Of a stretch of 64,000 bases of DNA, positions 54,779 to 63,024 are shown piece after piece (position 1 is the stretch's first letter; every line of letters starts with the position of its first letter). Source of the stretch: Hyphomicrobium sp. D-2 (GTDB lineage: Bacteria > Pseudomonadota > Alphaproteobacteria > Rhizobiales > Hyphomicrobiaceae); NCBI RefSeq assembly GCF_029872155.1, contig NZ_JARXLA010000005.1:372001-436000 (forward strand). Reading direction: 5' to 3'. The position numbers and the translations under genes are program-made. A model generated the notes under the pieces. The model had not been told where the DNA came from. It worked only from the letters and a program-made list of their open reading frames with translations, and searched no databases.

Positions 54779-55528
54779 TTATGAATGGCCGCCCGATGCG
54801 GTGATGATTTCGCCGGTGATCCAGCCTGCGTCGTCGGAGGCGAGGAAGGCCGCAACCTTTGCGATGTCGGCCGGCAGGCCAACCCGGCGCAAAGGCGTTT
54901 CCGCTATCACCTGCTGCTCAAACGGCGAACCGATTACGCCCAATGACTGCGATCCTTCCGTCGAAATAAGACCGGGATTGAGCGACACCACGCGGATGTT
55001 GCGCGGGCCGAGTTCCTGCGCGTAGGTGCGGGTGAGAGTGTCGAGCGCGCCCTTCGTCGCCGAATAGACGGACGAATTCGGCACGGGGCTGAACGCAACC
55101 ACCGAACTCACGTTGATGATGACGCCGCCGCTGCTGGGAAAGTGCTTCACTGCCGCTTGCGTCGTCAGGATCGGCCCGAGCACGTTGATGCGGAAATGGC
55201 GCTCGAAGTGGGCTTCCGTGATTTCCTCAAGGGGCTTGAAGTCAAAGACGCCGGCGTTGTTGATCAGGATGTCGACGCGGCCAAACGTCTGCTTCGCGGC
55301 ATCGAACAATGCGGTGACGTCATCGCTCTTGGAGACGTCTCCGCCCATCGCGATGGCTTTGCCGCCTGCCGCAGTTATGTCCGCCACGACGCGATCTGCG
55401 CCCTCCCGGCTGGATGCATAATTGACGACAACCGAGGCGCCCTCAGCCGCCAGCGTCCGCCCAATCTCCGCGCCGATGCCTTTGGAAGCGCCGGTCACGA
55501 CTGCTACTTTTCCGTCCAGTTTACCCAC
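54779..55528 (-). CDS. Short-chain dehydrogenase/reductase
   Basis: 249 residues, a classical SDR with all motifs: cofactor-binding TGASKGIG at 12-19, NNAGV at 90-94, catalytic Ser142, Tyr155 and Lys159 (YSATK). Asn-Tyr-Ala-Ser-Ser after the second strand (VVVNYASSREGAD) favours NADP(H). The conserved ending (DDAGWITGEIITASGGHS) is similar to 3-oxoacyl reductases and glucose dehydrogenases, but the substrate is unknown. It lies 170 bases downstream of an ArsR regulator gene on the same strand, which may control it. Confidence 0.88.
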   Translation of the reverse strand: MGKLDGKVAVVTGASKGIGAEIGRTLAAEGASVVVNYASSREGADRVVADITAAGGKAIAMGGDVSKSDDVTALFDAAKQTFGRVDILINNAGVFDFKPLEEITEAHFERHFRINVLGPILTTQAAVKHFPSSGGVIINVSSVVAFSPVPNSSVYSATKGALDTLTRTYAQELGPRNIRVVSLNPGLISTEGSQSLGVIGSPFEQQVIAETPLRRVGLPADIAKVAAFLASDDAGWITGEIITASGGHS

Positions 55529-55698
55529 GATTGGCTCCAGTTCGAGAGTCTGATGATGTCATTTCGACAATCATCTAAGTATCGAAGTGTGCCGATCAAG
55601 GGGGATGGTTTGATTTTCATGCTCGGGGTGCCGGGGTCGCATCGCGTGTCGAGCCGCGCTGCTGCGACGGCGGTTTGCGCGGAGCGACCGCAACGGCG

Positions 55699-56010
55699 TC
55701 AGATGTTGGCGAGCTTGGCCAAATACGCGCGCAGGACGGCTCGGTTTACCGTCATGCTCATGGCCTTGCCGACGCGCGTGACGTCGATGAGGCCAGCGGT
55801 TTCCAGCTCTTTCAGATGATGGGAGATGGTGGCCGCACTGATGTCGTGCTTTTGCGCCAGCGCGAGGCAGGGCAGGCCGTCCGTAGCTGCGCCGATCTGC
55901 TCCAGAATTTGATGGCGACGCGGCTCGGCCAGGGCGCGGGCGATCAGCGCAACCTGCTTGTCGGTGAGTTCCACTTCGGGTTCGGTAGTCATGAGTGGAA
56001 TATGGCGCAT
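55699..56010 (-). CDS. ArsR-family helix-turn-helix regulator
   Basis: 103 residues. The winged helix-turn-helix runs from about 20 to 85: LAEPRRHQILEQIG, then LAQKHDISAATISHHLKELETAGLI. It contains only one cysteine (LPCLAL), so it lacks the usual Cys pair of metal-sensing ArsR proteins and is likely to respond to something else or act with a thiol switch. It is upstream of the SDR gene on the same strand. An in-frame ATG at 55992 is an alternative start. Confidence 0.85.
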   Translation of the reverse strand: MRHIPLMTTEPEVELTDKQVALIARALAEPRRHQILEQIGAATDGLPCLALAQKHDISAATISHHLKELETAGLIDVTRVGKAMSMTVNRAVLRAYLAKLANI

Positions 56011-56041
56011 TGCCTGCGCTTCTCCAACTTTTAGGGCGCGA

Positions 56042-57088
56042 TCAGTGTTCGGGCGGCTGCGGCGTCCATAGGATCTGATCGATACGCGTTGCGCCGGTTG
56101 CCAGCATCACCACACGGTCGAAACCCATCGCGCATCCAGATGCAGCAGGCATATGGGCCAGCGCGGCGATGAAGTCATCGTCCACCGGATATCGCTCGCC
56201 GTAGCGCTCCTGCTTGCGATCCATTTCCGCCGTCAGCAGCTCGCGCTGGGCTTGCGGGTCGGTCAGTTCGCCGAAGCCGTTAGCCAGCTCGACGCCGCAG
56301 CAATACATCTCGAACCGCTCGGCCAGGCGCGCATCGTCTTCGCTGGCCCGGGCGAGTGGCGCTTCCGATGCCGGATAGTGCGAGAGCAGCGTCGCGCGCC
56401 CCAGTCCAAGCTTGGGCTCGACGAGCGCGGTCAGCACCTTGGCGAAGATGTCGGCCCAATCGTCATCGGGGCGCGGCGCGATACCGGCTGAAGTCGCAGC
56501 AGCGGCCAGCGCCTCGCGGTCGTTGCCGGTTGGGGCAATCGTCGCCATCAGGTCTATGCCGGCATAACGGCTGAATGCTTCAGCTACCGACAGCTGCTCG
56601 GGGGCGGCGCGAGCGTCGGCAGTGTGGCCGCGCCAGGAGACCAGCGAAGCACCGGCAGTCTTTACGGCCAGCTTCAGCAGCTCGCCGCAGTCATCCATCA
56701 CGGCTGAATATGGCTCATAGGCGCGATACCATTCCAGCATGGTGAATTCGGGCGCGTGCAGGGGGCCGCGCTCGCGGTTGCGGAACACTGGCGCGAAGGT
56801 AAAAATTTTCTTCTCGCCAGCGGCCAGCAGCTTCTTGCAGGCAAATTCGGGCGAGGTGTGCAGATAGAGGGCGCGCCGCTCCAGATCGGTGCCGATCTGT
56901 TCCGTACGGTAGGCATGCAGATGCGCCTCATTGCCGGGGGAGGTCTGGAGAATGGCGGTGTCCACCTCCACGAAGCCGCGTTCTTCGAACCAGGCGCGCA
57001 TGGCGCTCTTGATGCGCCCGCGGGCCAGCAGGGCCGGGCGGCGGTCGGCGTGGACGTCGGCGTTCCACCAGGGTCTGTCAGTGCTCAT
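56042..57088 (-). CDS. epmA: EF-P--(R)-beta-lysine ligase
   Basis: Attaches beta-lysine to the conserved Lys of elongation factor P, using ATP. 348 residues from the ATG at 57088 (MSTDRPWWNADVHADRRP). It is a class II lysyl-tRNA synthetase-like core without an anticodon domain: RGFVEVDTAILQ, motif 2 (FAPVFRNRERGPLHAPEFTMLEW), GVELANGFGELTD and motif 3 (GCAMGFDRVVML). An ATG at 57106 would add six residues. It faces the efp gene head to head, 193 bases apart. Confidence 0.92.
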   Translation of the reverse strand: MSTDRPWWNADVHADRRPALLARGRIKSAMRAWFEERGFVEVDTAILQTSPGNEAHLHAYRTEQIGTDLERRALYLHTSPEFACKKLLAAGEKKIFTFAPVFRNRERGPLHAPEFTMLEWYRAYEPYSAVMDDCGELLKLAVKTAGASLVSWRGHTADARAAPEQLSVAEAFSRYAGIDLMATIAPTGNDREALAAAATSAGIAPRPDDDWADIFAKVLTALVEPKLGLGRATLLSHYPASEAPLARASEDDARLAERFEMYCCGVELANGFGELTDPQAQRELLTAEMDRKQERYGERYPVDDDFIAALAHMPAASGCAMGFDRVVMLATGATRIDQILWTPQPPEH

Positions 57089-57281
57089 GGTGCCTGCATA
57101 ATCCATTGCGGCGCCCCGGAGCAGGGGGCCATGGTGCGGTAATGTCGGCGCCCGGCTCCGGGGGCGCCTTGGCGTTTGGCCCTGGAAAGGGTATGAGAGC
57201 GCCGAAACTTACCGCTATTGGCCGCAGGAAGCGCACCCCCGAGCGTCGGTCCGGCCCCCTTTTGAATTAATGGAGAACTCT

Positions 57282-57851
57282 GTGGCTAAGGTCATCGCCT
57301 CTTCGGTGCGCAAGGGCAACGTGCTCGATCTCGAAGGCAAGCTCGCCGTCGTCATCCATGCCGAGAACATTCATCCCGGCAAGGGCACGCCGGTCACCCA
57401 TCTTGAAATGCGCCGCATTGCCGATGGCGTGAAGGTGACGGAGCGTTATCGCACCACCGATCAGGTCGAACGCGCCTACCTTGAGGAAAAGGATTACAAC
57501 TACCTCTACGAAGACGAGATCGGTTTCACGTTCATGCACCCTGAAACCTACGACCAGATCACCGTCTCGCGCGACGTGATGGGCGATCAGGCCCAGTGGC
57601 TGCAGGAAGGCATGACCTGCACGCTGTCGCTGCATGAAGGCGTGCCGATCGCGATCGAGCTGCCGCAGCGCGTGACGTTCGAAATCGTTGAAGCTGATCC
57701 GGTGGTGAAGGGTCAGACCGCTTCATCGTCCTATAAGCCGGCCAAGCTTGCCAATGGCGCGCGCGTGATGGTGCCGCCGCATATCGGAGCGGGCACGCGC
57801 GTTGTCGTCATGACGGCCGACGGCTCGTACGTCGAGCGCGCGAAGGACTGA
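57282..57851 (+). CDS. efp: Elongation factor P
   Basis: Relieves ribosome stalling at polyproline motifs. From a GTG at 57282 the protein has 189 residues and the modified Lys falls at position 34 (IHPGKGTP), exactly as in other bacteria. The GGAG at 57272-57275 is well spaced for this GTG; an ATG at 57270 would give 193 residues but has no ribosome binding site. All three barrel domains are present, ending [19 protein letters not shown]. Its Lys34 plus nearby epmA and epmB indicate beta-lysylated EF-P. Confidence 0.95.
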   Translation: MAKVIASSVRKGNVLDLEGKLAVVIHAENIHPGKGTPVTHLEMRRIADGVKVTERYRTTDQVERAYLEEKDYNYLYEDEIGFTFMHPETYDQITVSRDVMGDQAQWLQEGMTCTLSLHEGVPIAIELPQRVTFEIVEADPVVKGQTASSSYKPAKLANGARVMVPPHIGAGTRVVVMTADGSYVERAKD

Positions 57852-57859
57852 CGCCTTCG

Positions 57860-58339
57860 CTACTCTTTACCCTCAGCCATACCGCGCCATGACTGGATGA
57901 GAATGGCGCGGTTGGCGGTGTGGTCGCGCTCGCACTGAGCGCCCAGTATCTGCACGATCGTTCCGCCATTGTAGAATTGATACGGCACGCGGCAGTCAGC
58001 CTCGCGCGCCGTCAGCCAGATGCGCTGCGCCTTGCGCACATCGTTGGCAGTCTCGGCGCCGACGAGCGCCAGCAGGCGCTTGTACTCTTCATTCAGAAGC
58101 TTATCCCAGACTTCGGTTTCGCGCATCGTGCAAGCGACCGTGCCCGGCGTCGACTGGCCCTCGGGCGTCTCGCTGCACGGATCGGACACGCGGCCGATGC
58201 AGGCGTGCGCGTCCTTCTGGGACTGCTCCATCTCACGCAAGCAGGTTGTGATTGTCGAGGCGTCTTCTGAGGCGGCGCTCGCGACCGGCGAGAAAAGAAC
58301 GATGCCACCTACAACGCAAAGCGCTTTGATCCATGACAT
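57860..58339 (-). CDS. LprI/DUF1311-family exported protein
   Basis: 159 residues: signal peptide MSWIKALCVVGGIVLFSPVASA, then a helical domain with four or more paired Cys (TTCLREME, HACIGRVSDPC, VACTMRE, READCRVPYQFY, GAQCERDHTANR). The C-terminal block AQRIWLTAREADC is the DUF1311 hallmark; LprI of Mycobacterium tuberculosis in this family inhibits lysozyme, so a periplasmic inhibitor or adaptor role is a guess. It is convergent with efp with eight bases between stops. Confidence 0.85.
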   Translation of the reverse strand: MSWIKALCVVGGIVLFSPVASAASEDASTITTCLREMEQSQKDAHACIGRVSDPCSETPEGQSTPGTVACTMRETEVWDKLLNEEYKRLLALVGAETANDVRKAQRIWLTAREADCRVPYQFYNGGTIVQILGAQCERDHTANRAILIQSWRGMAEGKE

Positions 58340-58468
58340 GCCGGTTCAATTCTCCGCTGTACACGCCGCCAGGCTGCCAGCGGCTGATTGAAAGCTGTTC
58401 TACGAATCATCTAGCAAGGGAAGATAAATACATAGTGGCGTCCGCTCTCAACATTTGCGGAGATACCA

Positions 58469-60226
58469 ATGACATCGCTGAGCCGGGCACGTCTGCATAT
58501 GGCAGCCTGCCTTCTAGCTTGCGCGCTACCGGGCACGGCGATGGCAGACGGGATGGCGGTTGCCTCCGATGCCGGAGCAGAGGTCCCGTTCGCCTGGAGC
58601 GGCCTTTATATCGGTGCGCACCTTGGCGGCGGCGCAATCCTGAGCGACGTTTCCGATTCAGCCGGTCCCTCGACGTTCGGTAATCCGCTGATCAGCCCGG
58701 CGCCGCTTGCCGGCGTGCAGATCGGCTACAGCTTTCAATCCGGCAACATGGTCTATGGGCTTGAAGCAGACGTAAGCTTCCCCGACGATGCTGGCACCGG
58801 CACCTGCTCGGCGCTCTCGGGCTCCTTCATGAACTCCACCTGCCGCGTGGAAACCGATGCCTTCGGAACGCTGACCGGCAAGCTTGGTGTGACGGTGGGC
58901 GAGGCGGGCCGTGGCCTGATTTACGGTAAGGCAGGCGCCGCCTGGATGAGCGGCGAACTGCACACGGCGATCAATGACGCCACATTGGGCGCCGCCGGAA
59001 ACCCTATCGGTTCGCGCACGGAAAGCCTGCAGCGCTGGGGCTGGACGTTGGGCGCGGGAACCGAATACGCGCTGACCGGCAACTGGTCGCTCGCCGCCGA
59101 ATATGACTACCTGAACTTCGGCACCAGTTCCGTTACCCTGATGCCAAGCGCGTTCGTGGATAATGCTGGCGCGATAACCGCCACTGTTCCGGCGCGGCAG
59201 GGCAGCGTTTCGCAGGAAATGCACCTGTTCAAGATCGGCCTCAACTATCGCTTTGGCAACGGCGTGCTGGCCGACAGCGTTGCGGAAGCACCAGTCCGCC
59301 AGTCGACGATGGCGCTGAATGGCTTCACCTTCGATCTGGGCGGCCGCTACTGGTACAGCTGGGGGCGGCACAAGTACGACCTCGGTCTGTTCAAGGGCAC
59401 AGCGGATCCGACAACCTCGATCTCGCGCCTGACCTACGGCGGCATTGAAGCCAGCACCGGTGAAGCGTTCGGCCGTGTTTCGGCGCCATGGAATCTGTTC
59501 GCCAAGGGCTTCATTGGCGGCGGCGGCATCCACGGCGGCAAGATGAACGACGAGGACTTCGGCATTCCGGGCCCCGGCAATGTCGGCGTGGTGCCTTATA
59601 CAAACACGCTCAGCTCAGCATCCGGCGACGTGCCGCTCTACGGTACGATCGACGTCGGCTATGACTTCTGGCGCACGGCGAATTATCGGTTCGGCGCGTT
59701 TGTTGGATACAACTTCTACAAAGAAGAGATCAGTGCTTACGGCTGCCGGCAGACCGCCAACGCAATTGGCCCTTGCTCGGCGGCTGAGGGCGGACCGGTT
59801 GCGGGAACCGGACACGCGATCATCGATCAGGAGGCACGCTGGCAGTCGATGCGCCTGGGCGCTGCAGGCGAGTTTTATCTCGTGCCCGGCCTGAAGGTCA
59901 GCGCCGAAGCTGCCTATCTGCCGTATGTGCATGTGACGGGCCGCGATCACCATTACTTCGGCAACACGCCCGCAATCGCCAGCATCAATCCTTTGACCGG
60001 CTACGGTACCGGCGCTCAGATCGAGGCGATGCTGTCCTACGATGTGACCGAGAATATCAGCCTGGGTGTTGGTGCCCGCTACTGGGGCATGTTCACGAAG
60101 GCAGGCAGCTTCCGCAGAACCTATGACTCGCCGAACCCTGTTCCGGCTCCGCAGCGTCATCAGAATGCGAAGCTCGATTCAGAGCGGATCGGTATTCTCG
60201 GCGAACTGACTTACCGCTTCGACTGA
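58469..60226 (+). CDS. Double beta-barrel outer membrane protein
   Basis: 585 residues with a signal peptide (to AMADG, about residue 26). The first barrel (about 40-262) is Omp25/31-like: WSGLYIGAHLGGG, LAGVQIGYSFQSG, YGLEADVSF, LTGKLGVTV, and it ends FKIGLNYRFG, which normally closes the protein. A second barrel-like domain follows (about 285-585): NGFTFDLGGRYWYSWGRH, PLYGTIDVGYDFWRTANYRF, FVGYNFYKEEI, and ends ERIGILGELTYRFD. This is a tandem fusion of two barrels. GGAGATACC precedes the ATG. It ends before a bidirectional terminator. Confidence 0.85.
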   Translation: MTSLSRARLHMAACLLACALPGTAMADGMAVASDAGAEVPFAWSGLYIGAHLGGGAILSDVSDSAGPSTFGNPLISPAPLAGVQIGYSFQSGNMVYGLEADVSFPDDAGTGTCSALSGSFMNSTCRVETDAFGTLTGKLGVTVGEAGRGLIYGKAGAAWMSGELHTAINDATLGAAGNPIGSRTESLQRWGWTLGAGTEYALTGNWSLAAEYDYLNFGTSSVTLMPSAFVDNAGAITATVPARQGSVSQEMHLFKIGLNYRFGNGVLADSVAEAPVRQSTMALNGFTFDLGGRYWYSWGRHKYDLGLFKGTADPTTSISRLTYGGIEASTGEAFGRVSAPWNLFAKGFIGGGGIHGGKMNDEDFGIPGPGNVGVVPYTNTLSSASGDVPLYGTIDVGYDFWRTANYRFGAFVGYNFYKEEISAYGCRQTANAIGPCSAAEGGPVAGTGHAIIDQEARWQSMRLGAAGEFYLVPGLKVSAEAAYLPYVHVTGRDHHYFGNTPAIASINPLTGYGTGAQIEAMLSYDVTENISLGVGARYWGMFTKAGSFRRTYDSPNPVPAPQRHQNAKLDSERIGILGELTYRFD

Positions 60227-60257
60227 CATAAGTCGTGTGCGGGCAATCCGCTGCTAA

Positions 60258-60291
60258 AGAAAACGGCGCCGTCCTGGACGGCGCCGTTTTT
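60258..60291. terminator. Bidirectional terminator between convergent genes
   Basis: A near-perfect palindrome: 15-bp arms (60260-60274 and 60276-60290) around a central T, with A run on the left and T run on the right, so it works on both strands. It separates the double-barrel gene from the convergent gene at 60316. Confidence 0.92.
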
Positions 60292-60315
60292 CGTATGCGA
60301 TCATAGCAACAAGCT

Positions 60316-60810
60316 TCAGGCGTAGTCGTGCTTTCGCCCGACCTCGAACACTTCCATGATGCGCGCACCGCGATGGGGGCCGTCGACGACGAACGTCCAC
60401 CGGCCTTCGGTGTAGGTGTCGCACATCTTCACACCCTTCACGAGAATCCAGTGCCCTTCCTTGCCCTTGTGAACGGCCAGGATGTAGTGCTTCCAGACGT
60501 TGCGCGGCTTCTGCATCCACGTCCAAAGTGTCGGACGCTCCTTGCGCGGCTTCGTCATGTACGTCTCTTTCACCGTCATGCCGTAGCCGAAGTGCGCGAG
60601 TGCGGCCGCGACATCCTCCGAGCCGGTGCCTTTCACGGGCGTGCCGTCCGGGTGCAGCCGGTGCGTGCGGATGATGTCCTCGATTTTCGAGATCGGGTAA
60701 CCGGTAATCGCCGAAAGAACATAAGGGCCGCAGAACGCTGTGCGGCCGGTATCGTTCTTCGCTTCGGAAAGCCCCGTCGGCGTCCGGTCAAAGACTGCCA
60801 GCGTATCCAT
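60316..60810 (-). CDS. Putative C39/papain-fold cysteine protease-like protein, unrecognised
   Basis: 164 residues. The segment DTGRTAFCGPYVLSAITGYP has the helix-start cysteine (Cys27) pattern of papain-like and C39 peptidases, and HYILAVHKGKEGHWILVKG (His120) the usual catalytic His strand. Other residues fit a compact alpha/beta domain (SEDVAAALAHFGYG) and the tail is polar. No signal peptide or membrane segment, so cytoplasmic or phage-like. I do not recognise a named family. It is convergent with the double-barrel gene, and a divergent monooxygenase gene follows. Confidence 0.6.
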   Translation of the reverse strand: MDTLAVFDRTPTGLSEAKNDTGRTAFCGPYVLSAITGYPISKIEDIIRTHRLHPDGTPVKGTGSEDVAAALAHFGYGMTVKETYMTKPRKERPTLWTWMQKPRNVWKHYILAVHKGKEGHWILVKGVKMCDTYTEGRWTFVVDGPHRGARIMEVFEVGRKHDYA

Positions 60811-60898
60811 GTATTCCTCTTGAGGTTGGTTAACGAAATGTCATGCTAAGAGGTTTACGAATGGTTAACGGGTGTCCGAACTTCAGGAGGGGTACCGG

Positions 60899-61201
60899 AT
60901 GTTTGTCGTCGTCGTTTTCCTAGAGGCCCATCTCGGGCGGCAGGCAGAGTTGCGCGATGCCTTGCGTCGCCATGGCAAGCTGAGCATTGAGCGTGAGGAG
61001 GGATGCCGACGCTACGATGTCAGCGTCGATCCGATCGAGGGCAACGCGTTTCTGCTCTATCAGGTCTACGAGGACGAGGCGGCCTACCGCGCCCATCGGG
61101 AATTGCCCCACTATGCCGACTTCCGGCTGCTCAGCGACCCGTGGGTGAAATCGCGCCGCGTGCTGACCTATGAAAGTGTCGCAATTCTGGGCGGCACTTG
61201 A
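60899..61201 (+). CDS. ABM-domain (antibiotic biosynthesis monooxygenase-type) protein
   Basis: 100 residues from the ATG at 60899; AGGAGGGG lies eight bases upstream and decides the start over a GTG at 60872. The dimeric ferredoxin-like ABM fold is visible: MFVVVVFLEAHLGRQAELRDAL, EEGCRRYDVSVDP, FLLYQVYEDEAAYRAH and a C-terminal PHYADFRLL. Members are quinol monooxygenases (YgiN-like) or stress proteins; the substrate is unknown. It is 120 bases upstream of the malonyl-CoA decarboxylase gene on the same strand. Confidence 0.85.
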   Translation: MFVVVVFLEAHLGRQAELRDALRRHGKLSIEREEGCRRYDVSVDPIEGNAFLLYQVYEDEAAYRAHRELPHYADFRLLSDPWVKSRRVLTYESVAILGGT

Positions 61202-61321
61202 AGCCGGTCGTGTAGCAACCCATTCCATTTCCAAACCGTTGTGATGACGGCATACGATTGCCGTATGCATCATTGGCGTCTCGAAGTTCGCCGAGCACGC
61301 ATGACCGAGGAAGGACCTCCC

Positions 61322-62767
61322 TTGAACGTCACGTTTCTGCAGGAGCTGTTTGGGTCAATCGCCGAGCAGGGGCGTAGTTTGCTGCCAAAATCGCTGTTCG
61401 GTGTCGAAGGCGATACCGACATCAATGGATTGGCGCGCGCGCTGACCTCAGGGCGCGGCGAAGCTTCCGGCGTTGCGGTGGCCCGGGCGTTGCTCGACCG
61501 CTATGCCGAACTCGATGCCGACGGACGCATCCGCTTCTTCAAGTTTTTGGCATCCGACATGCAACCGGACCCGGCGCGTGTTTCCGAGGCCGCGAGGGCC
61601 TATCTCGACGCGCCGTCGCCACTGGAGCTGTCGCGCCTGCAGAAAGCACTGGAGAGCCCGCGCACGGAGTTTTTCCGCCGGTTGCATCTGGCGCCGGGTG
61701 CAACGCCGGAAATCGTCGCCATGCGCCACGACCTGCTGCGCGTTCTGCCTACAGATCCAGAGCTGATGGGCGTCGATGCCGATCTGCGGCGCCTGTTTTA
61801 TGTCTGGTTTAATCGCGGCTTTCTGGTTCTGCGTCGGATCGACTGGAATACGCCTGCTGTGATTCTGGAGAAGATCATCCGCTACGAGGCGGTGCACGAG
61901 ATTCAGGGTTGGGACGACCTGCGCCGACGCCTCGACCCGGCAGATCGCCGCTGCTTCGCGTTCTTCCATCCCTCGCTGGTCGATGAGCCGCTGGTGTTCG
62001 TCGAGGTGGCGCTGATGCGCGATGTGCCCGATGCCATCGAGCAGGTGCTGGAAGAGCCGCATGCGGAACCGGATTCAAAAGCGCCGACGGCGGCGATTTT
62101 CTATTCAATCTCCAACTGCCAGGAGGGGCTGAAGGGCATCACCTTTGGCAGCTTCCTGCTGAAGCAGGTGGTTGAGGAACTGATGCGCGAGCAGCCGAGC
62201 CTGAAAAATTTCGTCACGCTGTCTCCTGCGCCGAAGTTTGCGTCGTGGCTGCGTGCGACCGCGCGCTCCGCCGAGCAGGGCGACAACGAAGAACGGGACG
62301 TTGCTGCCGAGGCACGCGCGCTTCTGGCTGCGGTTGGCGCATCTGACTGGGCTGCGGCCGCCAGTGGTGACACCGAGGCAGCCGAGGCGATAGAGGCATC
62401 GATGCTGTCGCTGGCCGCGCAGTATTATCTCAACGCGAAGGGAGCCGATGGGCGGCCGGTGGACCCGGTGGCGCGTTTCCATCTCGGCAACGGCGCGCGG
62501 CTGGATCGCATCAACTATCTGGCCGATACCTCCGACAAGGGGCTGCGCGATGCCTTCGGGATCATGGTCAACTATCGCTACGATCCCAAGGAGATCGAAC
62601 GCAATCATGAGGACTATGCCAACGGCGGTGTGATTGCGGCCTCGCGGGCGGTGCGTGCCATGCTGAAGCTGAAGCCAAAGGTTCCGCTCGGTCACGCCGA
62701 GGGCGCCGGAGGGCAGCCCGCACTGCCGGCTCCGGATGCGGTCGGGTCGGCACCGGCAACGTCTTGA
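61322..62767 (+). CDS. Malonyl-CoA decarboxylase
   Basis: Converts malonyl-CoA to acetyl-CoA and CO2. About 481 residues from a TTG at 61322, which has GAGGAAGGA upstream and gives the family-like start NVTFLQELFGSI; ATGs at 61241 and 61301 are in frame. The N-terminal helical domain and C-terminal GNAT-like catalytic domain are present, with FYSISNCQEGLKGITFGSFL (catalytic Ser) and FHLGNGARLDRINYLAD (catalytic His). The tail is Pro/Ala-rich. The malonate uptake and malonyl-CoA synthetase genes (matB, matC) often found beside it are not here. Confidence 0.9.
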   Translation: MNVTFLQELFGSIAEQGRSLLPKSLFGVEGDTDINGLARALTSGRGEASGVAVARALLDRYAELDADGRIRFFKFLASDMQPDPARVSEAARAYLDAPSPLELSRLQKALESPRTEFFRRLHLAPGATPEIVAMRHDLLRVLPTDPELMGVDADLRRLFYVWFNRGFLVLRRIDWNTPAVILEKIIRYEAVHEIQGWDDLRRRLDPADRRCFAFFHPSLVDEPLVFVEVALMRDVPDAIEQVLEEPHAEPDSKAPTAAIFYSISNCQEGLKGITFGSFLLKQVVEELMREQPSLKNFVTLSPAPKFASWLRATARSAEQGDNEERDVAAEARALLAAVGASDWAAAASGDTEAAEAIEASMLSLAAQYYLNAKGADGRPVDPVARFHLGNGARLDRINYLADTSDKGLRDAFGIMVNYRYDPKEIERNHEDYANGGVIAASRAVRAMLKLKPKVPLGHAEGAGGQPALPAPDAVGSAPATS

Positions 62768-63024
62768 GAAGATCGTTTGATGAGAAAGCCGGTGCGTCGG
62801 GATTTAGCCAAATCTAGATGCGGCGGCAGAACCAGTGTGCGGATGTGGCGGTGCCATGGAGGCATTCTTAAGACCGGCCAATGCAACCTGCCTGCGGATG
62901 GCGGCGGCCGTAATTCTGCTGGTACTTGTCACCGCTCTGCCCCAGCGGGCACAATGGACCGGCGCGATGCCGAGAGGCTGCAGCAACTGACGCCAGAGAT
63001 ATTTGCAATTGGCTGGAGAAGACG

